Origin: Branchinecta lynchi
Taxonomy: Eukaryota > Arthropoda > Branchiopoda > Anostraca > Branchinectidae
Direction: 5' to 3'
DNA length: 64,000 bases
Assembly: GCA_023053575.1 (NCBI GenBank)
Contig: JAKZAP010000005.1
Span: 4,836,001 to 4,900,000, forward strand
A model generated the notes under the pieces. The model was not told the origin of the DNA. It ran no database searches and saw only the letters and a program-made list of their open reading frames with translations. Positions 55,233-64,000 of this stretch are shown here, in pieces. A program made the translations under genes and the position numbers. Each line of letters opens with the position of its first letter. The first letter of the stretch is position 1.

Positions 55233-56403
55233 TTTACTGCACTGTGACACACATCGAGGGAGAACAAGATCAAGTATAATTCAGTTTGTTAAGTAACGAA
55301 GAGCTCGGGAAAAACATAGATGGCGCTTATAGGTTTCCCGGATAAAGTCGTCGTCCGCGACTCCAACAATATTTTTCGATTCAATGCGCCAATGGCATGG
55401 TATCTGTAACATGGCCGTAAGTTTCTTAAAGTGTGTCCATTTCCAATAGGCAACAAGACCGAAGGATCCGGTGGGATCCCAATTCCCAGGATTTCCGGTC
55501 TTCGCCAGATCGAATAAGCGCGATATTTGTACTCAGCCCAGTGGATATTAGATCTTTTGTCTTCAACTTCCGGCCTAGCCCAGATTAAGAGCGGAATATT
55601 AATGCTCGCACCCAGTATCTTCGTATCTCTTTCATCAGAGGATTTTGTTCTGAATTTCCGGTTTGCGTCATATTCCGGAACATCAATTGGATTTGCGAAT
55701 CTGCCTCAGTTATCAACTTGGAAGAAAAACGAAGATGAAAGATCGATTTGTTATGCATTGTTACCGTTCGACGGAAACCTCGCTCGAACACATACGGACA
55801 AGACAAAGGCACGTAAGCATGTTATTTATGCCTAATCAATCGCTTGAAAATGTACATAAAATGATCGTGGTGTCTATGCTGATCACGCCAATATTCCTCT
55901 GAGAAAACCAAGAACATACATCAGTCTCAGCATGTATTACTAGCCCAATTTAAGTAAAATCGACTTTAGAAAAAACATCTATTAAATGTTTATGCCGGAT
56001 TTCGGAGGAATTACTTGTCCGATGAGAATATCAGAAATGGATAGGCATGTAGGTTTATGCCTACATCGCCTCTCTAATCGATTTTAAACAAATCTTTTAC
56101 TTCTACCGAATTTCGGGTTTTGACCGGATTCTGGGCAGACATCCGAGCTTATCCGGCAAGAAAACAAAGTGTTCCGATGGTGTGATAGTTTTACTTCTCA
56201 CCTATGGATCACAAATAACGTCAGTACAACCGGAGTTACTGGCGTTGATTCGTCAAAGGTATCACCGACTTTTCGCTTTTCGCCGGATTCCGAGTGAATT
56301 GCTCTTCTGGCAAGAAAAGAAAGTTCAGATATGGACTCAGCTCTAATCTACTTCACATTATAAATTTAATTATTCAAACATGAGTTTTTCCGGATTCTTT
56401 TAA
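55233..56403. other. Region upstream of the MPV17L-like start
   Basis: Expected to hold the MPV17L promoter but no motif is convincing. 55975-56340 contains two diverged family P units. Confidence 0.4.
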
Positions 56404-57600
56404 ATCAGCTAGAATAATTCCCCTGCACAAGGGTGAAGATTCGCGTCTTTGCACTAGAGACCAATATCGATCCTCTCTGCATTTTCAAAGATAGTAGAAA
56501 GGGCCCTTTATAATAGAATTTATGGATTTCTTGACAGATTCAAATTTTGTTTATACTTCAGTTCGGATTCCGCAAAAATCACAGTACGGTTCATCCCGTG
56601 ACCGTTATCCTGGAACACGTTCAGGATTACCTGGATCGTGGCGAGACTCCTGCAACAATTTTTCTTGATATTCAAAACGCATTTGACACGATATCGCATG
56701 AAATTCTTTATTGTAAACTTAACAACGCGGGTATAGGTGAAAATGCACTGGATATAATAAAATCTTATTTGTCGGATAGAAAACATTCTAGAGAATGACT
56801 CGTCTGACGATTTATCACAATCAAGAACAGTAGGAGTTCCACTGGGGTCGGTACTTGGCCCACCATTATTCTTGATATATATCAATGATTTGAGTTTTTG
56901 TACGGGTGAATCTTCATTGAATAGTCAGTTTGCCGATGACACCACAGCAACACTATCGGCTGCGAACGAATATGCTTGGTATTAAATCTGAAGACTACAT
57001 TTTGCCGACTAATTGAAAGGATGTCTGATAATAATTAGCTGCAAACAAAAAAAAGACACAAATTCTAATTCATAGTAGAACTGGATGTAAGTTTGACAGT
57101 GCGAGGAAAGTAGAAACGAGTAGAAATAGAATCAGGTGTAATTGTGATTGAGCGAGCTGAATCCATTCGTTATTTCGGTGTTATTTATCTGTCTTGGAAA
57201 GAGCATATTAATTGGTTAGGACTAAGGCTTCTCGTGGTGTTGGACTTGTGTTTCGACTAAAACATCTTCTCCCGGATATGGTAATTTTTTACTGGAATAA
57301 AATTGATTGATTGATTGATTGTATATAGCTTTGAGATCCCTTTATTATACTTTGGTCCATTGCCATTTTGATTATGCGTCAATAATATATCTTAATACGT
57401 CTAGAAGTCATATCAAACCTATTCAAATCATACAGAATGAAGCTTTGCGCGTTTTGAAACTGTTTCTTCCAGCCGGGTCTAAGTTCCCGAATAAAAGTTC
57501 AACCGAGACCCTGTTTACACTACATAACATTCTTCCTGTAAGAAGTGCAATGCAATATTTAGTAGTACTTTTTTAAAATTAAGCTTGATCGATCATTGCT
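56404..57600 (+). pseudogene. Second dead LINE (reverse transcriptase)
   Basis: ARIIPLHKGED, then FGFRKNHSTVHPVTVILEHV, IFLDIQNAFDTISHEILYCK, GVPLGSVLGPPLFLIYINDL with active site FADDT, and post-RT LRSLYYTLVHCHFDYASIIY. Several frameshifts and a (TTGA)n insertion at 57303-57322. A different subfamily from the 24190 LINE. Confidence 0.82.
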
Positions 57601-58506
57601 ACCCGAATACTTTTCATCAATGGATCTTTTGTGTCTTTCTGATTCCTCTCAGATTAAAACGAGATCCAAACATAAATGACGAATGCCTCGGGTTGTTACC
57701 GAAAGGTCCAGGTTCTGTCTCCGGTACCTCATTCCTCTTCACTGGGAGAGTGTGAAGTTAATTATGGATTTAACGGTAGGAATAGCTGCTATAAAATCAC
57801 GGTTTAGAGGAATGCTGATCGAGAATTACAGAAGTTAGGTAGTGATTTTCACTTTCCGGTTGTCTCTTATTTTGTTGTTTATAAAGCCTATTGATACTCC
57901 CATCCTTGTCTACTTTTATTTTTTATTTGTATATTCATATTTGTTTAATTGTGACTGTGCCTTGGCCTTGCTTTCGGTTAGCTGTATGATTATTTAGCGA
58001 ATGAATATTATTGGGTATGATTCGTCATAGTTTAATTTTTGGTTTAATTTTTTTCGTGTGCGCTCGAGAGGCTCTGAGCAGCGGAAAGTGAAAATGATAG
58101 ATTTTTTGTAAATAAAGATAACCATGAACCTTCACAAAACTTTCCTAAATTTCAAGTTTTGACCGCATTCCGGGTGGACAAATCTGGTAACAGAATAAGG
58201 CCAAAATGAATTCAACGTGTTTCCTTACCCCTATTTCGAACTTCAATTCAACTTCAGAAAAATAACCTTTACCAACGAAATTTCCGGTCTTGGACGGATT
58301 CCGGGCGAATATCCGAACTTATCCGGCAATAAAACAAAGTTCAAATTAGGATTCACCATGTCTGATCACAAATAACTTGACTACAACCGAAATTGCTCGT
58401 GTTGCTTCGTCAAAGCTAGTCACCCACCCGTAATGGACAATTCCGCAGTACATCGTTGCTTACGTAAACACACTTTGTTTGCAATCCAATCATGCTTTTG
58501 ACCTTC
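57601..58506. other. Intergenic, LINE 3' remnant and family P unit
   Basis: 57601-57800 may be the LINE 3' part; 58140-58370 carries family P units (TTCCGGTCTTGGACGGATTC). Nothing else recognised. Confidence 0.4.
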
Positions 58507-59239
58507 CTGGAAGTAAACTCTGCCCACCGTCACGGTCTTGATAGTGGTCTAACCACAGTTTGGCAGCAACGTAAGGGGTAACCTGTATTACGTTAGATCG
58601 CTCTTGTCGTCAAAAAAGGTGGCGAATCGCTCCTGTAGACGTCGCGCATTCTGAGGTAGACTAGAGGCGTATTCTCGCCGTTCCCCCAGGACTCCTCGGA
58701 GAATCAACGGGAACGGCGAGAATAGAGGGAGTAACTCCACGCGGACTCCACGTATGAAAACAGTGACACATCGAAATACTTCCAAAATGTATTTTGTTCG
58801 AAAAAAAAAATACGCAGTTGACAAAATAAGTCTGAATCCACTTTAGTTTTGGTTTTGTTTATCTGATTGTGTTTAATTAATTTTATATTGCACCAACACC
58901 AGCAAAAAATGATTCCCCTCCGAATCTGAAAGGAAGTCCTTTTTGATGATGGTGATTATAACCAGAGCATTCACCATTCTTGGGGACTCTCGAAAATACG
59001 GCGAGTGAGACCTAGGGACAAACAAAAACGCGGGGACTCCTCAAGTGGAGTCCTCGGGGAACGGCGAGGATACGCCTCATGCTGGAAGTAAGCTCTGCTC
59101 ACCATCACGGTCTTGATAGCGGTCTAGACACAGTCTGGCAGCAACACAATGGGTAACCTGTATCACGTTAAACCGCTCTTGTCGTAAAAAAAGGTGGCGA
59201 ATCGCTCCTGTAGACGTCGCGCGTTCTGAGGCAGACTAG
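58507..59239 (+). repeat. 158-bp direct repeats flanking MITE-C copy 2
   Basis: 58507-58664 and 59082-59239 are near identical (CTGGAAGTAAACTCTGCCCA at the start, AATCGCTCCTGTAGACGTCG near the end) and equal in length. Confidence 0.85.
58665..59077 (-). mobile_element. MITE-C copy 2, inverted relative to copy 1
   Basis: 413 bp, same terminal repeats, interior in opposite orientation. Flanked by two 158-bp direct repeats. No clear 3-bp duplication (TAG and CAT). Confidence 0.85.
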
Positions 59240-59304
59240 GCGATAACCTGGCCGTGACTCAATCGTCAGTCTTCACCTGTGGCCAGAATTAAATGATAAA
59301 TTCG

Positions 59305-59310
59305 TTTATT
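59305..59310 (-). terminator. Polyadenylation signal AATAAA of FN3/coiled-coil gene
   Basis: Canonical hexamer on the - strand, 52 bp after the stop codon, supporting 59362 as the true end of this gene. Confidence 0.65.
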
Positions 59311-59361
59311 TGAGCCGAAAATATTAAATAAGAATACGATGGAAACAAAAGACAAGGCACA

Positions 59362-59553
59362 TTAGGACCGCTTCGATTCGTCTTCGAAAAGGTCAGGATT
59401 AAAGCAAACGGAAGCTGGTTTTGACGACGAACCACTCTTCGTCGTCGACTGAATGGTGAGCGTCAAAGTTTTGGCTGTCGGCAGATTATACAGCACGGCC
59501 TTCGTTCGATCAGCGCTCCGAACACGCTGGACTTCGAGGTCATTCGCGCATAT
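59362..59553 (-). CDS. FN3/coiled-coil gene, terminal exon
   Basis: Acceptor CTTATTTCAG, 63 codons and TAA. Completes the FN3 domain and ends FNPDLFEDESKRS. Confidence 0.8.
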   Translation of the reverse strand: MCANDLEVQRVRSADRTKAVLYNLPTAKTLTLTIQSTTKSGSSSKPASVCFNPDLFEDESKRS

Positions 59554-62500
59554 CTGAAATAAGAAATACATAGCTTGCAAAGTCAACAAAAAGGGATGTG
59601 TAGCTCCAGCTATCTAGGAGTCTGCAGTGCGAAATTAGGGGGGGGGGGGGGGGGGCATTATTTTCAGAAGTTCTGAAATTTATCGATGAACGGAGCCTTG
59701 TTTTAGCATTAATTCATTCAAGAACAAGGCTCTGACTTTTTACATGCCTTGTCATGAGTCAAGCTCATGGTTGAGTGTGTACAGTAGTGACCTCCTCCTA
59801 CCTTCTGAGATCAACCAAAACAAAATACAAGCCCGGAGGTACGTTTTGCGATCTGTAGACGATGTTGGTTCTGATTCTGAACCAGCCAGATCAAATGCGA
59901 CAACAAAGAAAAGAAGCCTAAGCAGTGAGCGTTATGTTTTGCCCTATAGGAGCCAACCATAACCGTATAGTTAAGATCCAGCAGTCCGGTCTCACAATTA
60001 GAGGTATATTTCTGGTATGTCATATTTCAAACTAACACTTTTCGGCTTGGAAAGGTGCACTTGAAGCTCGACCAGGCTCAACAAATGAACTATTCCAAAT
60101 TTCTTCGCATTTCTGTGTTTAACAAATCAGGTACTTTTCAACTCACCACGTATCCACAGATCTGATCGGAATCGGGTGGCATCCACGCCACCACCAATCC
60201 ATCCTCGCCGACCCTCCGCGTGACTTTGAACTCTGTGGGCGAAGGAACAACAACATCCAGGTTGGTTTTCTTTTCAGTCACTCTGTCCTCGATGCTTTTC
60301 GGTTCGAATCGAACACTCCGTGGCCGCTCCCTTGGAGTCCGAACGCCGGAAAATGAGGAAGACCGTCCAACGGTAGCCCGTCTCCGCTCCAATGTCTGTT
60401 TCGCGTAAGATGCCTGAAAAATCGCAGTCTGTATCAAACCAAGAACATATAAAACTACTCTGAAGTAGAAAATCCATCTCTCCATCGTCCCAGTGCATCC
60501 TTTCTCCGACGACCCGATCTGAATGGTCGTTCTGCAGCCCTTCTATGGGCTTCTTCGTCTGTTTGAGTCCTAAGTAGATTTTGTTTGTATGTGTTGTGTT
60601 TTCCCTAATTATGCCTTCATATTTTCTTTTGTACTCCACTGTTTCGTCTTGTACGATTTGTGGGTTAAAAATAAATTAGTATTATTATTACAGTATCCGG
60701 TATTTCTTCATTTTTACGTCTCTGCAACTGTTGCAGATATGGGGCTATGCAATTGGCCATATTCCTGTTCAGCGCTTCCAAGCGGACTAGTTTCTGTTAA
60801 TCTCCCTCTGCCTCACGGTCATCACTTGGATCAGACATGGTAAAATAGATCCACAGGTTAGTAAGTGGAAAACCTGTCATCTGTGTCCCAGGTTAATGGA
60901 GGTTTTACATATGTTATAGCAGCAGGAAGGGAAATTGACCCACTACCCTATCGATTCGACTTTTTACTATGCCTACACAAGTATTGAGACATAGTAAAAA
61001 GTCGAATCCATAGGGTTGTGGGTCACTTTCACTTTTTGCTGCTGAAAACATATGCAAAACCTCCATTACCTGGGACACAGATGACAGGTTTTCCACTTAC
61101 TTACCTGTGGATCTATTTTACCATGTCTGATCCAAGTGATGACCGTGAGGCATGGGGGGATTAACAGAAACTAGTCCGCTTGGAAGCGCTGAACAGGAAT
61201 ATGGCCAATACAGTTGGCCTACAAGCTATCAGTATAGAGACTCGGTCGGTATCTACGGTACAAAGTCGCCGCGGATTCTTCGTCGGCGCAGTGGCTGAGA
61301 GAAGTAGTTCTTATCATTATCCATTTTTGATGAAACAGGGTACAGGGTACCACAAAGGCGTATTTTGGTTATTTGCAGTAGATAGGCCTACACATAATTT
61401 CGAGCAAAAGATCGACATTTAAAGGATACAAGAAAATCAAATTTAATTTGTAGTTTAGTTACTCTATTTTTTGTATGTTGTTTCTAGCTCCAAGGTCAAA
61501 TAGCTTATCTATCAAAGTTGAAGAAAACCGGATGATATTGTCGATTTCGGTCAATTTACTATAATCCACAAATTACTCTAGCTACTGCATTAGTACTTTC
61601 ACTGTCAGAAGTTTCATAACAGATAACACAAGGATGTGCAGTTTCAACAGAAAACACTTGTGATGTAATCTGCTGTGATTTTTAAAACCTATGTTATGCA
61701 TGAAAAGCATTGCCGGGAAGAGCAGAAAAAGCATCTGCTGACTTCCCTGCTATCATGACGACACACAAAAAAGTCAGCAGATTCTTTTTTGGCGGTTTTT
61801 CGGCTCTTCCTGACAATGCTTTTTATGCATAACAGTTAATGCACAACATTTTCGAAATCACAACAGATTACATCCCAAGTGTGATCTTTTGAAACTGCGC
61901 ATCCTTGTATTATCTGTTATGAAACTTCTGACAGATCTGCTCAACATTACGTACCTCCTGAAGGGACTTCCCAACTGACGCTCGAACTGCATCTAGCTCA
62001 CTTTTGAGCCGCTCATTTTCTTTGCAAGTGCTCAATAGGTTGGTTTCAAGGTCTCGTATAACGGTTTCCTGGAAACGTAAAATGATTATTTACCTGCAAC
62101 TTATACACCTGGCATGGATTGTGTATGCTATCTGAGGGACTGGTAAATCAGAGACATCCAGGCTGAACCATGGATGTGTCACAAAAGGACACATCCTTTT
62201 GTGACACATCCTTTTGTTTAACATCATATGTTAAAGACCGCTAATGGTCTCTAACTCCAAGTTAGGGAATTGAGGACCAGTACCTTTCAGTAAAACCAGT
62301 GACGGCAATCCCGATGAACAATTATCTCAAATAGTAGTATGAAGTTGTAAGAAAAAGTAGCATGCAGTACGAACTGATGCTACTATGTGCTTCCATGTCA
62401 AGGTTACTGTGTTACTGCATTCCTACTGCATGCTACTATTAGCAAGACTGGATGCTACTATAGCAAGACTGGATGCTACTGGATACTACTGCTTAGGATT

Positions 62501-63594
62501 GACCCAGTCTGAGGCACATTAAATGATAGTATTCTTGACTATTACATATCAATCCATGCAACTTTTTCGTACAAGTATCATACAACTACGCAGGCTACAA
62601 ATTCTTTCATCGGGATAGTCTACTGAAGAATTACGAACAGGAACATTTATCAGGAAAAGAGCGAGGTTCTCTCCATGAAGGTTCTGGAACAAATCCCCAC
62701 TAGATGGATGCACACTTAGTCACATAACACGCTGATTGGTTCCGTCAAAGACCGTTTTAGAAGATACAATAGTACGTATTTATAATATTACATACGAAGC
62801 GGCTCTCATTAAACTCGACATTCCTAAATTATCTGTACGTAGAAATACTCTTTCAAACAAATTTGGAGCTAAGATAACGTGTTGTCCCCAGATGCCCCCA
62901 TCTATTCCCCCCTCCTCTCCCGTCTTCCGTTTGTCGGCCCGAGAGGAATACTGGCAATCAGTTTTCCCCATATCCCGCTAATTCTTCTACCCAATTTTTA
63001 CGTAGTTTCATCCCTTCATTTATTTCTGGTAATTTCTTGTAAGTGTATTAGTTAATTTGTTTCTTGTGTGTCTGTGTATTTTATAAATTTGTAGTCCTTT
63101 TCTAGCTGTTAGCTATTCGGATTAAACTTGATTGATTTGAATTTGATTTGTATTCGGACCGAAAGAGGCGTTTTATACTTTACACTTTGCAACTATAAGA
63201 CATTGGACTTGGCCTCTTTGAATCATTAAGCTGTCTACATAGGTTACAAGTGGCAGGTGATAAGACAGCAGCCAGTTTTACGAACATGCGACCTGGCTTG
63301 AGACAGTAGGCTACTACAGCGCCGACACTCTCATCACATTAGTACCTTTTCTTGAAGTCTGGTCGTCAGAAGCTTTGCTTCTGTATCTAGCACTTCCAGT
63401 ATTATTTCTTTTTCCTGAATATCGGCTTTGAGGGCTTCGAAATCTGCGAACGCAGGCTTGGGTTCTTCTATGCTACCAAAGATGTCGTCTATGAATTTTT
63501 CTGTCAGAGCAATGTCTTCTAGAATTTCTTCCGAGGAGGGTCGAGTTCTTGGGGTGGGGAACGACGATGCATTGCCGCTGCAGTTCCGGCAAGA
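59362..63594 (-). CDS. Coiled-coil and fibronectin type III protein, 3' part of gene (continues past window edge)
   Basis: Four - strand exons (63346-63594, 61955-62068, 60147-60413, 59362-59553), all phase 0, join to 273 residues plus TAA. The first two are charged heptad-like segments (EEILEDIALTEKFIDDIFG, FEALKADIQEKEIILEVLD, LETNLLSTCKENERLKSELD), predicted coiled coil. The third starts with a basic Ser/Arg-rich linker and then a fibronectin III domain (PSPTEFKVTRRVGEDGLVVA with WMPP). The fourth completes it (LEVQRVRSADRTKAVLYNLP, TLTLTIQS) and ends in an acidic tail. The start of the protein lies beyond 64000 and an extra exon between those listed is possible. I do not recognise the orthologue; the FN3 style recalls RIM-binding proteins, but no SH3 domain is visible. 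Confidence 0.75.
60147..60413 (-). CDS. FN3/coiled-coil gene, exon with first half of FN3 domain
   Basis: Acceptor GATTTTTCAG, donor GTGAGT, 89 codons. Basic linker LERRRATVGRSSSFSGVRTP then the FN3 A-C strands with VAWMPPDSDQICGYV. Confidence 0.8.
60753..61208. repeat. Near-perfect 456-bp hairpin (219-bp arms, 18-bp loop)
   Basis: Arms 60753-60971 and 60990-61208 are complementary with only a few mismatches, meeting at GACTTTTTACTATG and CATAGTAAAAAGTC around an 18-base loop. Outer ends ATTGGCCATATTCCTG and CAGGAATATGGCCAAT. No target duplication evident. In an intron of the FN3/coiled-coil gene. Confidence 0.92.
61602..61934. mobile_element. MITE-B copy 2
   Basis: 333 bp, ends CTGTCAGAAGTTTCATAACA and TGTTATGAAACTTCTGACAG, same interior as copy 1. 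Begins 20 bp beyond the donor of the FN3/coiled-coil exon 61955-62068. Confidence 0.87.
61955..62068 (-). CDS. FN3/coiled-coil gene, second visible exon
   Basis: Acceptor GTTTCCAG, donor GTACGT, 38 codons of continuous coiled coil. A MITE-B copy begins 20 bp past the donor. Confidence 0.75.
62700..63150 (+). pseudogene. LINE 3' end fragment
   Basis: Reads ITYEAALIKLDIPKLSVRRN with a C terminus REEYWQSVFPISR, then an untranslated stretch ending CTTGATTGATTTGAATTTG, a decayed (TTGA)n tail. Confidence 0.6.
63346..63594 (-). CDS. FN3/coiled-coil gene, exon with CxxC and coiled coil
   Basis: Acceptor TCTCTTTCTAG, donor GTACTA, 83 codons without a stop. Begins SCRNCSGNASSFPTPRTRPS, then a heptad-rich acidic helix. 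Confidence 0.72.
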
Positions 63595-64000
63595 CTAGAA
63601 AGAGAAACAAGCGCTCAGACGTGGAGTGTAAAAGTAAAATGTTTATCACATTTATATACAAACAGCTTTAGAACCAAGACATTTCTCTTCCCCAATAACC
63701 AAACAAGTATTGAAATAACCTTGTAATCACCCCCCTTTAAAAGCTTTAAATGTAAACAAACCGCCAGCATAAATCCAAAGAAATGTTGAAGATCTAGCAC
63801 GAAGAACAGTTGTTCGAACACTGAATGGTCTGCCCGTCTTTGGGTCTGCCTGCCAGTCCCACCCTTTAAACCTATTTTCAATTAGCAAGGTAATAACAAG
63901 TGCAATAAACCAATTCTGAGCAGACTAATGCCCCCCTTGTCATAATTCATTAAGAACGGCATATCATCGATCATATGACAAAACAGTCCAGTTTCCAACT

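Overview
This window is animal nuclear DNA, probably from an invertebrate. The evidence is spliced genes with GT-AG introns up to about 19 kb, a trifunctional SDR-hydratase-SCP2 peroxisomal enzyme, CR1/L2-like LINE debris, and many MITEs and tandem-array elements. I cannot name the species. I found no bacterial genes, tRNA or rRNA genes, CRISPR arrays or intact viruses.

Three protein-coding genes can be reconstructed exon by exon. (1) HSD17B4, the peroxisomal multifunctional enzyme type 2, is on the + strand at 2178-51602. It has 13 coding exons that join in frame to 737 residues and end in the peroxisomal signal AKL. (2) An MPV17-family gene, closest to MPV17L, is on the - strand at 55232-51765. 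It has 5 exons and 182 residues and lies tail to tail with HSD17B4, 162 bp between stop codons. (3) The 3' end of a coiled-coil plus fibronectin type III protein is on the - strand, with four exons at 63594-59362, and continues past the right edge. A 329-codon open frame lies antisense inside HSD17B4 intron 3 (29029-30018) and may be a fourth gene. MPV17L-type proteins are often peroxisomal, so the convergent pair may be functionally linked.

The rest is mostly intron filled with repeats. 1-2177: upstream region with a tandem-array element tail, a hairpin and a MITE nested in an older copy of itself. 2408-13656: a large inverted repeat (arms of 2-3.5 kb) just inside intron 1. 14935-15640: a roughly 205-bp tandem array. 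17529-19438: a mobile element built round six 281-bp repeats, with a diverged relative at 48030-49770. 24190-27190: a dead LINE carrying three nested insertions, plus a MITE joining its 3' end. 32940-33770: a roughly 138-bp array ending in a GGATCC hairpin. 56404-57600: a second dead LINE. 60753-61208: a nearly perfect 456-bp hairpin.

Two cross-cutting patterns stand out. MITEs of two unrelated families lie 20-70 bp from splice sites four times, and a third of the MITE-A copies lies just upstream of the HSD17B4 start codon. A roughly 70-bp motif containing a conserved stem (core CCCTTCTTGGCAAGGG), with a hammerhead-ribozyme-like arrangement, recurs at least seven times in different contexts.
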